Of a DNA stretch of 64,000 bases, positions 1 to 9,226 are shown piece by piece. The stretch spans positions 62,001-126,000 of the forward strand of contig CAVPDG010000025.1 of NCBI GenBank assembly GCA_963702535.1. Direction: 5' to 3'. Made by a program: the position numbers and the translations under genes. Below the pieces are notes generated by a model, which ran no database searches, had not been told where the DNA came from, and was given only the letters and a program-made list of their open reading frames with translations. The stretch is from CAVPDG01 sp963702535. GTDB lineage: Bacteria > Chloroflexota > Anaerolineae > Anaerolineales > UBA4823. Positions within the stretch are counted from its first letter, which is position 1, and the number at the start of each line of letters is the position of its first letter.

Positions 1-891
1 TCCCCCATGCCCGCCTGGGCGGCGGAGATGCCCGTGCTGCCCAACTCTCCCGAAAGCATGGCGGCGCGCCTGGCTTTCTCCGCCCTGCCGGCATCCGCTG
101 CCGAGTCCGTCGAGCCGCTTTTCGCCAGCAGCGGCATTGCGGTCTGCACCAACGCCTCCACCTATCGCACAGCGCAAGATGTGCCGCTCGTCCTGCCGGA
201 GGTCAACCCTGACCACACGCGCCTGGTCGAGCGCCAGCGGCGCGAGCGGGGCTGGGGTGGCTGCATCGTAGCCAACGCCAACTGCACCATCACCGGTCTG
301 ACGGTCGCCCTCAAAGCCTTGCTCGACCGTTTCGGGCTGCGCAAGGTCTTCGTCGTCTCCATGCAGGCGGTCTCCGGCGCAGGCTACCCCGGCATACCCT
401 CCATGGACATCCTGGGCAATGTGGTGCCCTATATCGACGGTGAAGAAGAGAAGATGGAATGGGAGCCGCGCAAGATGCTCGGCAGCTTGCAAGAGGAGAG
501 CGTTGCCCTGGCAGACCTGGCGATCTCCGCCCATGCCAACCGCGTGCCGGTGGTCGACGGGCATATGCTCTGCCTGAGCGTGGAGCTGGCAACAAAGGCT
601 GCTATCGATGAAGTGGGCGAGGCTTTGCGCAGCTACGCCGCGCCACCGGTCAGCCAACACCTGCCCAGCGCCCCGCCGGCGCCGATCTTGCTCAAGGACG
701 AGCCCGACCGCCCGCAGCCGCGCCTGGACTTGCTAAGCGGCGCGGGCATGACCACCGTCGTGGGGCGGCTGCGCCCGGATACCTTGCTGGATTACAAGAT
801 GGTGGTCTTATCGCACAACACGATCCGCGGCGCGGCAGGCGGCTCGCTCTACAACGCCGAGCTGCTGGTACGCCAGGGATACGTCCGCTAG
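1..891 (+). CDS. asd: Aspartate-semialdehyde dehydrogenase, N-terminus cut by window edge
   Basis: NADPH-dependent reduction of aspartyl phosphate to aspartate semialdehyde, the branch point to lysine/diaminopimelate, methionine and threonine. The frame is open to the left edge, so the true start and roughly the first 60 residues of a protein of about 350 are missing; the ATG at 7 is internal. The active-site cysteine is in NANCTITGL (about residue 93 of the visible part), followed by SMQAVSGAGYPGIPSMDI and GNVVPYIDGEEEK. These are typical of the archaeal/fungal-type subfamily rather than the E. coli type. A late SHNTIRGAAGG matches the family's C-terminal substrate/cofactor region. lysA, another lysine-pathway gene, lies 2 kb downstream. 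The 3' end overlaps the convergent small membrane gene by 4 bases. Confidence 0.93.
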   Translation, partial: SPMPAWAAEMPVLPNSPESMAARLAFSALPASAAESVEPLFASSGIAVCTNASTYRTAQDVPLVLPEVNPDHTRLVERQRRERGWGGCIVANANCTITGLTVALKALLDRFGLRKVFVVSMQAVSGAGYPGIPSMDILGNVVPYIDGEEEKMEWEPRKMLGSLQEESVALADLAISAHANRVPVVDGHMLCLSVELATKAAIDEVGEALRSYAAPPVSQHLPSAPPAPILLKDEPDRPQPRLDLLSGAGMTTVVGRLRPDTLLDYKMVVLSHNTIRGAAGGSLYNAELLVRQGYVR

Positions 892-1157
892 GCGCTGCTC
901 AGCGCCACGGCGGCTGCCAGGGGCAGGCAGACGAGCGGGATCAAGACGAGCCAGGGGATGCTTTCGAGCGAGATCCCCGCCGCCAGCAGCAGCAGGGCGA
1001 TCAGCAGGCTGGCGACGAGCACAGCCGGCAGGCGGCGGCGCCAGGTGCGCCGGTTGTAACGCGCCGCATCGAGGTTCTCCAGCGGCTCTGCCAGGCGCCG
1101 CAGGTCGGGAAGGGTTTCTCGGACGGGATAATGCTGGGTGGTCAGGTCGGCTTTCAT
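888..1157 (-). CDS. Small two-helix membrane protein, unknown function
   Basis: An 89-residue protein with a hydrophilic, arginine-rich N-terminal half (residues 1-43) and two closely spaced hydrophobic segments (about 46-62 and 66-86) separated by a short turn. The arginine cluster NRRTWRRR just before the first helix predicts a cytoplasmic N-terminus by the positive-inside rule. A good ribosome-binding site (GGGGAG on the minus strand, 7-8 bases before the ATG) supports expression. I recognise no family. It converges on asd and overlaps its stop by 4 bases. Confidence 0.6.
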   Translation of the reverse strand: MKADLTTQHYPVRETLPDLRRLAEPLENLDAARYNRRTWRRRLPAVLVASLLIALLLLAAGISLESIPWLVLIPLVCLPLAAAVALSSA

Positions 1158-1495
1158 AATCTTTTGCTCCCCACTGCCGTTTTAACCAATTAATATTACC
1201 TATGGAGTAGAACGCCCGGTCTCCCGAAAGGTTTCGTTTTGGACATTACAGAATTGCAAGGAGTTTTGCCGGGTTGAGGTTACGGATTCAATCGCTATCC
1301 CCTTCCGCAGCGGAGATGGCGCTTTTAAACAAACACACGAATGCGCCTTAAGCCATTCGTGCATTTGCGGACACCAATACTGGTTCCAGAAAAGATCGGC
1401 AGGGTCCCCTTCGCCTGGCAACCATCGGGCTTGCTGGATGCCGGCCAGGCGATTATCACTCTGCCCCAGGTATCGACTTATCTGTTAAATGCGGG

Positions 1496-1598
1496 CGAGG
1501 GTGAGTTTGTAATACGCCCCGTGAAATGATGAAACATCATTGCTTAAACTCACCCTCGACCTGTCTCCCCCTGCAAAATGACACTCGCCCAAGTGTCA
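1496..1598. other. Nested inverted repeats, candidate structured RNA or terminator region
   Basis: A perfect 13-base inverted repeat (CGAGGGTGAGTTT at 1496-1508, complement at 1546-1558) encloses a second hairpin, ATGATG-AAA-CATCAT at 1526-1540. Twenty bases downstream lies a third, TGACACT-CGCCCA-AGTGTCA at 1579-1598. None is followed by a clear T-run, so simple Rho-independent termination is not obvious. Three ordered stems within about 100 intergenic bases are compatible with a small structured RNA or protein-binding dyads. Function is unknown. Confidence 0.4.
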
Positions 1599-1655
1599 TA
1601 AAGATAAACGGGGGTGTAAATATTCTGTTACAGCGTTAAGCCCTCTTAAGGTAAT

Positions 1656-1684
1656 TGTCAGGATTTATTGCCCCTGTCAGGATT
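1656..1684. repeat. Pair of 10-base direct repeats
   Basis: TGTCAGGATT occurs at 1656-1665 and again at 1675-1684, starts 19 bases apart or about two helical turns. A related CTGGCAGGA follows at 1685. The spacing would suit two DNA-binding protomers on one face of the helix upstream of fmt, but nothing else supports regulation. Confidence 0.3.
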
Positions 1685-1943
1685 CTGGCAGGAAATTAGC
1701 CGCGATGGATGATCAGCACTTTCAATCTTGAGTTTCCGTTCACCCGCGTGATCACTTTGCAGATCGTTTGGAGAGAGCACACGGCTGCCTTCTGTCTCGC
1801 CTTACTTTTAAAACGCTGGTCTATTCGAATGCAATCGTTTTTCTAGCACAATTTCCAATAAACGAATACCCCCCTTGGACAGGCAAATAGGCTGTAAAGA
1901 GTTGGGGAATAGGCTCGTAACCAGACGTTGGCGGCGGCTTTTA

Positions 1944-1952
1944 TGCTAAAAT
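1944..1952 (+). promoter_or_regulatory. Extended -10 promoter element of fmt
   Basis: TGCTAAAAT matches the extended -10 form TGnTANNNT. The ATG at 1960 lies 8 bases after its last T, where transcription would be expected to begin, and no Shine-Dalgarno precedes that ATG. This suggests a leaderless fmt transcript. No good -35 hexamer is visible, as is common with extended -10 promoters. Confidence 0.45.
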
Positions 1953-1959
1953 GCTCCCC

Positions 1960-2882
1960 ATGATCCTTCCCCGCATCGTCTTCATGGGCTCCCCGGAATT
2001 TGCCCTGCCGGCGTTAAAACGCCTGGCGGCGCAGTACCCCATCGCCGGCGTGGTGACCCAGCCCGACCGTCCTGCCGGGCGCGGTCGCGAGCCAAAAGCA
2101 CCGCCGGTCAAGCTGCTGGCAGGAGAGCTGCAGCTCCCCGTCATCCAGCCCGAGCGCCTCAAAGCCCCGCGAAGCCATGGCGCAGCTCCAGGCTTGGGCG
2201 CCGGAACTCATCGTGGTGGCAGCCTTCGGGCAAATCCTGCGCCCGGCGGTACTCGACCTGCCCCCCTTGGGCTGCATCAATATCCACGGCTCGCTGTTGC
2301 CGCGCTGGCGCGGGGCGGCGCCGGTGCAGGCTGCCATTCTCAACGGCGACTCAACCACCGGTGTGACCATCATGCGTATGGATCCCGGGGTGGACACCGG
2401 ACCGCTGTTGAGCCAGCGCGCCCTGCCCATCCTGCCCGAGGACACTGCCGGCAGCCTGGGATTGCGCATGGCAGATGCTGGGCGCGGAGCTGCTTCTCGA
2501 GACCCTGCCCGCCTACCTGGAAGGCGCCTGCATCCCGCAAGCGCAGGACGATTCCCAGGCGACCTATGCCCCAATGATCAAAAAAGAGGATGGCGAGCTG
2601 GATTTCAGCCTTCCGGCGCTGAGCCTGGCGCGCCGCGTGCGCGCTTTCAACCCCTGGCCCGGGACGTTCATGCCCTGGCAGGGTCAGGCGCTCAAGGTGC
2701 ACTCGGCTCACGCCGCCCAGGTCAGCGCCCGCCAGCCGGGGCGCAGGCTTATATACTCCGGCTTGCCCGCCGTGGAAACCGCCAGTGGCTTGCTCGTGCT
2801 TGATACCGTCCAGCCCGCCGGAAAAAAGCCAATGCCCGGGCAGGATTTCCTGCGCGGGGCGCGGCAATGGGAAGAGGGGTAA
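1960..2882 (+). CDS. fmt: Methionyl-tRNA formyltransferase, two frameshifts
   Basis: Transfers formyl from 10-formyltetrahydrofolate to Met-tRNAi for translation initiation. Three frames join into one full-length protein (about 307 residues). The first part runs from RIVFMGSPEFALPALK. The second carries the family core INIHGSLLPRWRGAAPVQ and DPGVDTGPLL, with the catalytic Asn/His/Asp set. The C-terminal domain follows from LGAELLLETLPAYLEG. The first shift sits at the CCCC run at 2165-2168: dropping one C restores LKAREAMAQLQAWAPE. The second is at about 2471, again one extra base. ATG 1960 is preferred over 1951 because MILPRIVFMG fits the usual N-terminus and follows the -10 box at leaderless distance. 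Single-base errors in the read data are likelier than a dead essential gene. Confidence 0.9.
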
Positions 2883-2889
2883 TTCTACT

Positions 2890-4239
2890 ATGAGCGATTA
2901 CTTACCGGAGCGCGGCTCCCTACTGGATCGCCGCCTGCCACTCTTCCCAGATAGCACAACCATCGAGCGAGGTAGTCTGGCCATTGCCGGATGCTCTTTA
3001 GAAGATCTTGCCCGGCAATTTGGCACGCCACTGTACGTATATGATCGGCTGACCCTGGACAGGACAGTAGATACCTACCGCTCTGCCCTAAGAAGCTATT
3101 ACCCGGGTGAGAACAGCCTGATTTATGCCGGGAAGGCTTTTCTATGCACAGCGTTGGCGCAATGGGTTGGGCAACAGGGGATTATCGTTGCTTGCAGCAG
3201 TAAGGGAGAAATTACGATTTCTCTGGCTGGTGGATTGCAGCCTGCGCAAATACTGTTACATGGCGTAAACAAGAGTTTGGCAGATCTACAAATGGCACTC
3301 GATCACGCCGGCACGCTCGTGGTCGACAATCTGACTGAGCTGCAAACCCTTGTGAGCCTTTACCAATCAAGACCCGGCTCTTTCCCTGACCTGTGGCTAC
3401 GCCTGCGCCCGGGAACAGCAGCGGAGACGCACAGCTATATGCAGACCGGGCAGATAGCGAGCAAGTTCGGCATGGATGTGGGCGAGCTGCTCCAAGCGGC
3501 AGAGATATGCAGACAGAACAGCTTGCCGTTAGCAGGGCTGCACTTCCACCTGGGCTCTCAAATGCGGGATGCAACTCCGGTGGCGAGAGCGCTGGAGACA
3601 ACGGTCGGGATAATGGCAGCGATCCGAGTGAATAGCGGCATTGAGCTTACCACAATTTGCCCGGGGGGTGGGCTGGGGGTTGCATATCACAAAGACGACC
3701 TGCCGCATCCAGATATTGATGCTGCAGTGCGCACGCTGGCAGCGAGCCTGGTTGCCACATGCAAGCAGTACGATTTGCCCCTACCGCGGCTGGTGCTTGA
3801 GCCGGGGAGAAGCCTGATTGCCAGGGCGGGCGTGAGCCTGTACCGGGTTGGGGCGGTTAAACAGGCGGGCGAGCGGCGTTGGCTGTTGCTGGATGGCGGC
3901 CTGGCAGATAACCCCCGCCCAGCGATCTACAAGGCGCGCTACAGCTGCCTGCCCGTCGCTGAGCCGGGGAGGGAACCCAGCGGTGCTGCATGGCTGGGCG
4001 GGCCATACTGTGAGAATGGCGATGTGCTGATCGAAGCAATTGCCCTGCCAGATATCCAGCCTGGTGAGCTGCTGGCAGTGCCTGTGAGTGGAGCCTACCA
4101 GCTCAGCATGGCAAGCAACTACAACGGGGCACTTCGCCCAGCGGTGCTGTGGCTGGAGGACGGTGCTGCGCACCTGATCCAGGAACGCCAACAGCCGGAG
4201 CACCTTCTGTGGCGCGACCGGCGCATACCCACTTTTTAA
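2890..4239 (+). CDS. lysA: Diaminopimelate decarboxylase
   Basis: PLP-dependent decarboxylation of meso-diaminopimelate to L-lysine, the last step of lysine synthesis. The protein has 449 residues, a normal family length. The alanine-racemase-like barrel contains YAGKAF with the PLP lysine at about residue 82, HLGSQ, the phosphate-binding CPGGGLG and EPGRSL. The C-terminal beta domain holds CENGD, a variant of the CESGD motif that supplies the cysteine of the second subunit's active site. ATG 2890 is chosen because AGAGGGG lies just upstream; an earlier in-frame ATG at 2785 would overlap the end of fmt. A related fold-III decarboxylase with another substrate is possible, but motifs and the nearby asd favour lysA. 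Confidence 0.88.
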   Translation: MSDYLPERGSLLDRRLPLFPDSTTIERGSLAIAGCSLEDLARQFGTPLYVYDRLTLDRTVDTYRSALRSYYPGENSLIYAGKAFLCTALAQWVGQQGIIVACSSKGEITISLAGGLQPAQILLHGVNKSLADLQMALDHAGTLVVDNLTELQTLVSLYQSRPGSFPDLWLRLRPGTAAETHSYMQTGQIASKFGMDVGELLQAAEICRQNSLPLAGLHFHLGSQMRDATPVARALETTVGIMAAIRVNSGIELTTICPGGGLGVAYHKDDLPHPDIDAAVRTLAASLVATCKQYDLPLPRLVLEPGRSLIARAGVSLYRVGAVKQAGERRWLLLDGGLADNPRPAIYKARYSCLPVAEPGREPSGAAWLGGPYCENGDVLIEAIALPDIQPGELLAVPVSGAYQLSMASNYNGALRPAVLWLEDGAAHLIQERQQPEHLLWRDRRIPTF

Positions 4240-4262
4240 TTCAGGAATTGCCAGATCTTATT

Positions 4263-4941
4263 ATGACCGATTCCAGCGAACATCCTGACCAATATCATGT
4301 GATCCTGCTGCGCCACGGGCAGTCCGAAGGCAACGCCAACGGCTATTACCAGGGTCAAGCCGATTTCCCGCTCACCGAGACCGGGCGGGAACAAGCTACG
4401 GCTCTGGCTGAGCGCTGGGCTGGTGAGGAAGTTCGGTTCCACCGCATCATCGCCAGCCCACTGCTACGGGCGCGTGAGACTGCGGAGATCATCGCCCGCC
4501 GCCTGGAGGCGCCCTTGGAGCTTGACCCGATCTGGATGGAGTGGGCAAACGGGCGCCTGGAGGGCATGAGCATGGTCGAAGGCGCGAGAAAAGTACCCGC
4601 GCCCGGCTTTATCGACCCCTACATGCACATCGGCGAGACCGGCGAGAGCATCACCGAGCTGTACCTGCGCGCCGGGCGAGCGGTGCAGATGCTCATCGAC
4701 CGGGGACCCGCCAGCTACCTGGTGGTGGCGCATGGCGGCATCCTCAACATGGCGTTGAAAGCGATCCTGGGGATCACGCCGCAAGCCGACTTCCTAGGGC
4801 GCGCACTTCCGCTTCCGCAACACATCCTTCGCCCGCCTCACCTACACACCCTCCCACCACGAGTGGCTGCTGGAGGCGGTCAACGACCAGCGCCACTGGG
4901 AGGACCGGCAACCCAACCGCTTCGAGGGCGACTACGATTAA
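4263..4941 (+). CDS. Histidine phosphatase (phosphoglycerate mutase-like), one frameshift
   Basis: Broad-specificity phosphatase of the histidine phosphatase superfamily. The signature LLRHGQSEGNANGYYQGQ contains the catalytic His of the RHG motif. SPLLRARETAEII follows, and the second catalytic histidine is in VVAHGGILN. After PQADFLG near residue 178 the frame is lost. Skipping one base at about 4795 continues as AHFRFRNTSFARLTYTPSHH and ends at the TAA at 4939-4941, giving about 225 residues, normal for the family. The C-terminus would otherwise be nonsense. Substrate is not predictable from sequence. The gene follows lysA by 23 bases and precedes panE by 22, probably one transcript. Confidence 0.85.
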
Positions 4942-4963
4942 GACAGAGCAGCATGGAGCGCGC

Positions 4964-6030
4964 ATGCCAGACCACGCAACACAGCAACTGAAAATCCTCT
5001 CCTTCGGGGCTGGCGCCATTGGCACCTACATCGGCGGCAGCCTGGCGCTGGATGGGCATGCAGTCACTTTTCTGGAGCGCCCTGCCGTGGTCGCCGAGCT
5101 GAGCCAGCGCGGCTTGCGCTTGAAGCTGCTCGACCGGGAAGCCGTGATCCCAAAACCCGGCCTGGCGTCATCGCTGCTGGAAGCCCTGGCGCAGGGTCCG
5201 TTCGATGTGGCGCTCTTCGCCCTGAAATCCTATGACACGCAAGCCGCGCTGGATTCCTTTGCCGGCAGCATTGGCGACCTGCCGCCGGTGCTCTGCCTGC
5301 AGAACGGTGTGGAGAATGAGCTGCGCCTCGCTCAGGCTTTGGGAGAGGACAGGGTGATCGCGGGGACGGTGACGAGCGCCATCGGGCGAATTGCAGCCGG
5401 CGATATCGTCCTGGAGCGCTTGCGCGGCGTGGGCATCGCCGCGGGGCAGCCCTCTATCGGCACGGCTCGAGCCAGGCGTTCAGCGCCGCGGGGTTGAACG
5501 CCCGCCTCTACCCCTCTGCGCCGGCGATGAAGTGGTCCAAGATGCTCACCAACCTGCTGGCAAACGCCACCTCAGCCATCCTGGATATGACGCCTGCCGA
5601 GATCTTCAACCATCCGGGGATCTACCAGTTGGAGGTGCAACAGCTCCGCGAGGCGCTGCGGGTGATGAGGGCGCAGAAGATCGCTGTCGTCGACCTGCCG
5701 GGCACGCCGGTGCGCCTCCTGGCGCTCGCGCTGCGCAGCTTGCCGCCGGGCGTCTCGCGCCCGCTGCTGCGCAATGCCGTCGGCAGCGGGCGGGGCGGAA
5801 AGATGCCCAGCTTCCACATCGACCTGAACAGTGGGCGCGGATTAACGGAGGTCGACGCCCTGAATGGCGCCGTGGTGCGCTTTGGAGAGCGGCTGGGTGT
5901 GCAGACGCCGGTCAACCGCCTGCTGGTTAGCACGCTGCAAGCGCTGGCAGGCGGGGAAGTGCCGCGGGACGCCTACGCCCGCAAGCCGGAAAAGCTACTC
6001 AAGCGGCTGGCGAATGACGCCGTAGAATAG
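4964..6030 (+). CDS. panE: 2-dehydropantoate 2-reductase (ketopantoate reductase family), one frameshift
   Basis: NADPH-dependent reduction of ketopantoate to pantoate for coenzyme A synthesis, or a paralogue of this fold. The Rossmann glycines are in ILSFGAGAIGTYIGGSLA at the N-terminus. LKSYDTQAAL and LQNGVENE are typical family segments. The C-terminal helical domain carries the catalytic lysine in MKWSKMLTNLLANATSAIL and the conserved TEVDALNGAVV. The frame breaks near 5453; restoring one C gives PLYRHGSSQAFSAAGLNARLY and joins the halves into about 355 residues. The 3' end overlaps the convergent nucleoside phosphorylase by 36 bases. Paralogues in this family act on other 2-oxo acids, so the gene name is likely rather than certain. 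Confidence 0.83.
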
Positions 6031-7318
6031 GGGTAGCGGCGGCACCGGCGCATCGCTCCAGGAATGCGCCTTCAGCAAGCGCTCAGCCGCCTGCGCCAGT
6101 AGGTCCGCCTGCCTGGCATGGATGGTAAATAAAGGCTGCCCGGCTTCCACCCGCTCGCCAACTTTGCGGTGGATGACCACGCCCACGCCGTGATCGATGG
6201 GATCACCCTTCTTTTCCCGACCCGCGCCCAGGAAAACAGCCGTCTCCCCCACCTCACGGGCATGGATGCCGCTCAGGTAGCCGGAGCGCGGGGCTGTCAC
6301 AACTTGCACCAGGGGAGCGGAGGGCAACCGGTCAGGGTCTTCCACATAAGCCACATCCCCACCCTGGGCTTTGACCAGCGTCTTGAAAGCGCTCCCAGCC
6401 TGCCCCAGAAGCCAGTGTTTGCTCTGCCAGGCGCATGCCCGCCTCGGCGTCCGCCGCCACCCCGCCGATAGCCAGCATATGACCCGCCACCACCAGGCAG
6501 TGCTCACGAAAGTCCTGCGGTCCGCCTCCGTGGAGCGTCTCTATGGCTTCTTTCAGCTCCAGGGCATTCCCTACAGCAAATCCCAGGGGCTGGTTCATGT
6601 CTGAGAGCAGCGCTACGGCTTTTCGACCCGCCAGGTGCGCGATGGAAACCATCAGCTCAGACAGGCGGCGCGCTTCAACCAGGTCTTGCATAAAGGCGCC
6701 GTTGCCCAGCTTGACATCCAGAACGATTGCCTGCGCCCCCGAAGCGATCTTCTTGCACATCACCGAAGAGGCGATCAACGGGATCGACTGCACGGTTCCC
6801 GTGACATCCCGCAAGGCGTAGAGCTTGCCATCCGCTGGCGCCAGGTCTCCCGTCTGACCGGTGAGCACCAAGCCGATATCGCGCAGCTGCGCCAGGAACT
6901 CAGCCGTGCTCAGGTCGGTGCGAAAGCCGGGGATGGACTCCAGCTTGTCCAGCGTGCCGCCGGTGAAGCCCAGCCCCCTGCCAGACATCTTTCCCACCGG
7001 CAAGCCACAGGCAGCCACCACCGGCTCGACGACCAGGGTGGTCTTATCGCCCACCCCACCCGTGGAGTGCTTGTCCACCGCGATCTGCACGGCTGAGGAG
7101 AGATCGAGTATCTCGCCCGAGCGCGCCATCGCCAGAGCGAGATCGGTGGTTTCCCGCGCCGTCATACCGCGCAGGACGACCGCCATCGCCCAGGCAGCCG
7201 CCTGGTAATCGGGAATATCGCCGCTGGCATAGCCTTCGACAAAGGTTTCGATCTCAGCCTGGGACAGCTCGCCCCCGTCGCGTTTCTTGATGATGATCTC
7301 AACTGCGCGCATACTCAC
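5995..7318 (-). CDS. Pyrimidine-nucleoside/thymidine phosphorylase, one frameshift
   Basis: Phosphorolysis of thymidine, deoxyuridine or uridine to the base and (deoxy)ribose 1-phosphate, in nucleoside salvage. The N-terminal helical domain begins MRAVEIIIKKRDGGELS. The family signature KHSTGGVGDKTTL binds phosphate, and SGRGLGFTGGTLDKLESI and DVKLGNGAFM follow. The frame breaks near 6390 after AEQTLASGAG; the adjacent frame continues AFKTLVKAQGGDVAYVEDPD through the C-terminal swivelling domain to the stop at 5995, giving about 440 residues. SD-like AGGGTG precedes the ATG, and a TATAAT lies about 70 bases upstream. Whether it is the thymidine-specific (deoA) or broad pyrimidine (pdp) form cannot be settled here; upp, another pyrimidine-salvage gene, is 7 kb away. 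Confidence 0.9.
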
Positions 7319-7390
7319 CCTGTCTCCGGAAGGGCTATGTCGGACCCTGGGATACCAGGCAGTTCCTCACCCGCACCGGATAGACTCAAA

Positions 7391-7396
7391 ATTATA
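7391..7396 (-). promoter_or_regulatory. -10 box of the pyrimidine phosphorylase promoter
   Basis: A perfect TATAAT on the minus strand, in the context GGGTTATAAT, about 70 bases before the phosphorylase ATG at 7318. The same GGGTTATAAT context occurs before ruvB. No strong -35 box is evident. Confidence 0.4.
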
Positions 7397-7490
7397 ACCC
7401 ATCTCGCCGGGCTGCTTTCCCTCCCGGCCGCTTCCCATATCCAGGCGCCGCCACCTTTCCCAAGCGTAAGGTTAAAGGGCAGAGAAGGTC

Positions 7491-7499
7491 TGCTATAAT
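7491..7499 (+). promoter_or_regulatory. Extended -10 promoter of the diguanylate cyclase gene
   Basis: TGCTATAAT is a perfect extended -10 element located 38 bases before the GTG start at 7538. Transcription would begin near 7506, leaving a leader of about 32 bases with a strong AGGAGG. The opposed minus-strand box at 7391-7396 makes this a divergent promoter region. Confidence 0.55.
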
Positions 7500-7537
7500 C
7501 AATCCAACATCCCAAAGACACTTGCCCAGGAGGAGCC

Positions 7538-9163
7538 GTGAAACCCGATTTCACGCGCCATGTCGGCTATCTCAGGAAACAAGTTGACGAGATCGAGAGT
7601 CTCTCCGCAGATCCAGAACAACTCAAGAATGTTCTTCTGCAAACCTGCAGCGGGCTGCTGACGATCCTGGATGAGATCAGCAATGGGCAGAACGGCAGCC
7701 ACGCCTCCGGTGAGAGCAAAGCCCTGCAGGCAGACATCCACCACGTTTTGCGGGCGCTGGAGCAGACGCAGCGCAACCTGCAGGAGAGCGAATCGCGCTA
7801 CCGGGCAATCGTCGAGAGCCAGACGGAGCTGATCTGCCGCTTCAAGCCGGATGGGACGTTAACTTTTTGCAACGAGGCTTTCCGGATATATTTCGCCTCG
7901 TTCGGCAACGTGGCGATTGGGCAGAACTTGCTGGCGATCGTGCCCAGGAACTCGCATTCCTTCACCCATCACTTCACCTCCATCCTGCACCCCTCCTTCC
8001 CGGTCACCCAATTCGAGTACAACATCCAGACGGCTGATGGGAAAATCCTCTGGCAGCAATGGACAGGTCAGGGGCATTTCGACAGCCAGGGGCAACTGGC
8101 TGAGATCCAGGCGGTAGGTCACGATATCACAGACCGCGTGCAAGCGGAGCAAGCTGCCAGGCAGCACACGCGCGAGCTGAGCGCGCTGCACACTGCCACG
8201 GCGGTGCTCTTAACCACCCTGGATCCCGAAGCGCTGCTGGGACGCATCCTGGATTCCGCCATCAGCGCCATACCGGCTGCCAAGAAAGGCACAATTTTCC
8301 TGGTTGCTCAGGACACCGGGCAGCTCGAGATGCGCGCCAGCATCGGTTACACAGATCCGCGCATCCAGCGCATCCGCGTCCCCGGCAGTGTGGGCTACGT
8401 AGCCCGCGCCGTGCGCGAGCGAACCCCCCTGCTGATCCAGGATGTGTACGCCGACCCCGCTGACCTTTCGGGTCAACCGCCGGAAGGGCGCGATGTCCGC
8501 TCGGCAATCGCTGCACCGCTGATTTTAAAGAATGTCGTACTGGGCGCGATCGCGCTCGAATCGCCTGAGCCCGGCGCGTTCAGCGAGAGCGACCTGCGCC
8601 TGCTCTCCAGCTTCGCGGCGACGGCGACTGCTGCCATCCACAATACCCGCCTGCATGGCGAGGCGCAGAAGCTGGCGATCACAGACGCGCTCACCGGGCT
8701 GTACAACCGGCGCGGCTTTTTCGAGCTCGGGCAGCGCGAGGTAGAGCGCTCACGCCGCTTCCAACGCCCGCTGGTGGCGATCATGATGGACGTCGATCGC
8801 TTCAAATTCATCAACGACGTATACGGACACCCGGCAGGCGACCGGGTGCTGCAAGCCGTGGCAAAACGCTGCGCCGACAACCTGAGGCGCATCGATATTC
8901 TCGGGCGCTTTGGCGGGGACGAGTTCACGATCCTGCTGCCCGAGACGGATATCTACCGCGCTCGGGGAGTGGCAGAGCGCGTGCGCCACTGCGTTGCCGC
9001 TACGCCGGTGCTAACCGGCGACGCCCAGGTCGAGGTCAGCGTCAGCCTGGGCATCGCCCGCGCTACCAGCGCCACGCCAGACCTGGATGTGCTGATCAGC
9101 CGGGCAGATGCCGCTATGTACCTGGCAAAACAGGCAGGGCGCAACCGGGTTGAGTTCGGGTAG
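7538..9163 (+). CDS. PAS-GAF-GGDEF diguanylate cyclase
   Basis: A 541-residue soluble signalling enzyme expected to make cyclic di-GMP from two GTP in response to signals sensed by its N-terminal domains. Residues 1-85 are helical and likely coiled-coil. A PAS domain spans about 86-205 (YRAIVESQTELICRFKPDG), a GAF domain about 215-370 (LGRILDSAISAIP...GTIFLV), and the GGDEF domain about 375-541. The active-site loop is an intact GGDEF at residues 459-463, with an RRID inhibitory RxxD site ending five residues before it, so the enzyme should be active and product-inhibited. The start is GTG, chosen for AGGAGG at 7529-7534. No transmembrane segment is present. No EAL or HD-GYP partner lies in the window. 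Confidence 0.93.
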   Translation: MKPDFTRHVGYLRKQVDEIESLSADPEQLKNVLLQTCSGLLTILDEISNGQNGSHASGESKALQADIHHVLRALEQTQRNLQESESRYRAIVESQTELICRFKPDGTLTFCNEAFRIYFASFGNVAIGQNLLAIVPRNSHSFTHHFTSILHPSFPVTQFEYNIQTADGKILWQQWTGQGHFDSQGQLAEIQAVGHDITDRVQAEQAARQHTRELSALHTATAVLLTTLDPEALLGRILDSAISAIPAAKKGTIFLVAQDTGQLEMRASIGYTDPRIQRIRVPGSVGYVARAVRERTPLLIQDVYADPADLSGQPPEGRDVRSAIAAPLILKNVVLGAIALESPEPGAFSESDLRLLSSFAATATAAIHNTRLHGEAQKLAITDALTGLYNRRGFFELGQREVERSRRFQRPLVAIMMDVDRFKFINDVYGHPAGDRVLQAVAKRCADNLRRIDILGRFGGDEFTILLPETDIYRARGVAERVRHCVAATPVLTGDAQVEVSVSLGIARATSATPDLDVLISRADAAMYLAKQAGRNRVEFG

Positions 9164-9173
9164 AGAATAAGAT

Positions 9174-9219
9174 AAAAAAAGTGACCGGCTGGGTTTGAAC
9201 CGCAAGCCCAGCCGGTCAC
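9174..9219 (-). terminator. Rho-independent terminator of the uracil-DNA glycosylase gene
   Basis: Inverted repeat with arms 9181-9193 (GTGACCGGCTGGG) and 9207-9219, followed on the minus strand by seven consecutive T (the A-run at 9174-9180). It lies 8 bases past the UDG stop and 18 past the convergent cyclase stop, so the stem may serve both, but the T-run favours the minus strand. Confidence 0.8.
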
Positions 9220-9226
9220 ATTCAGT

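Larger units (their letters stand above)
1158..1950. other. Long intergenic region without a convincing gene
   Basis: About 790 bases between the small membrane gene and fmt. Base composition is visibly more AT-rich than the flanking genes. Short open frames exist on both strands near 1200-1530 but have no recognisable motif, no good ribosome-binding site and no family resemblance. The notable contents are nested inverted repeats at 1496-1598, a 10-base direct repeat at 1656-1684 and an extended -10 element just before fmt. It could be a regulatory or structured-RNA region, or the remains of a lost gene. Confidence 0.5.

Noticed and set aside
1200..1529. Short open frames on both strands in the first long intergenic region
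   Set aside because: No ribosome-binding site, no recognisable motif, and unusual composition; they overlap each other and look like chance frames.
2785..2889. Upstream extension of lysA to an earlier ATG
   Set aside because: It lies within the fmt coding region and has no family similarity; ATG 2890 has a good ribosome-binding site.
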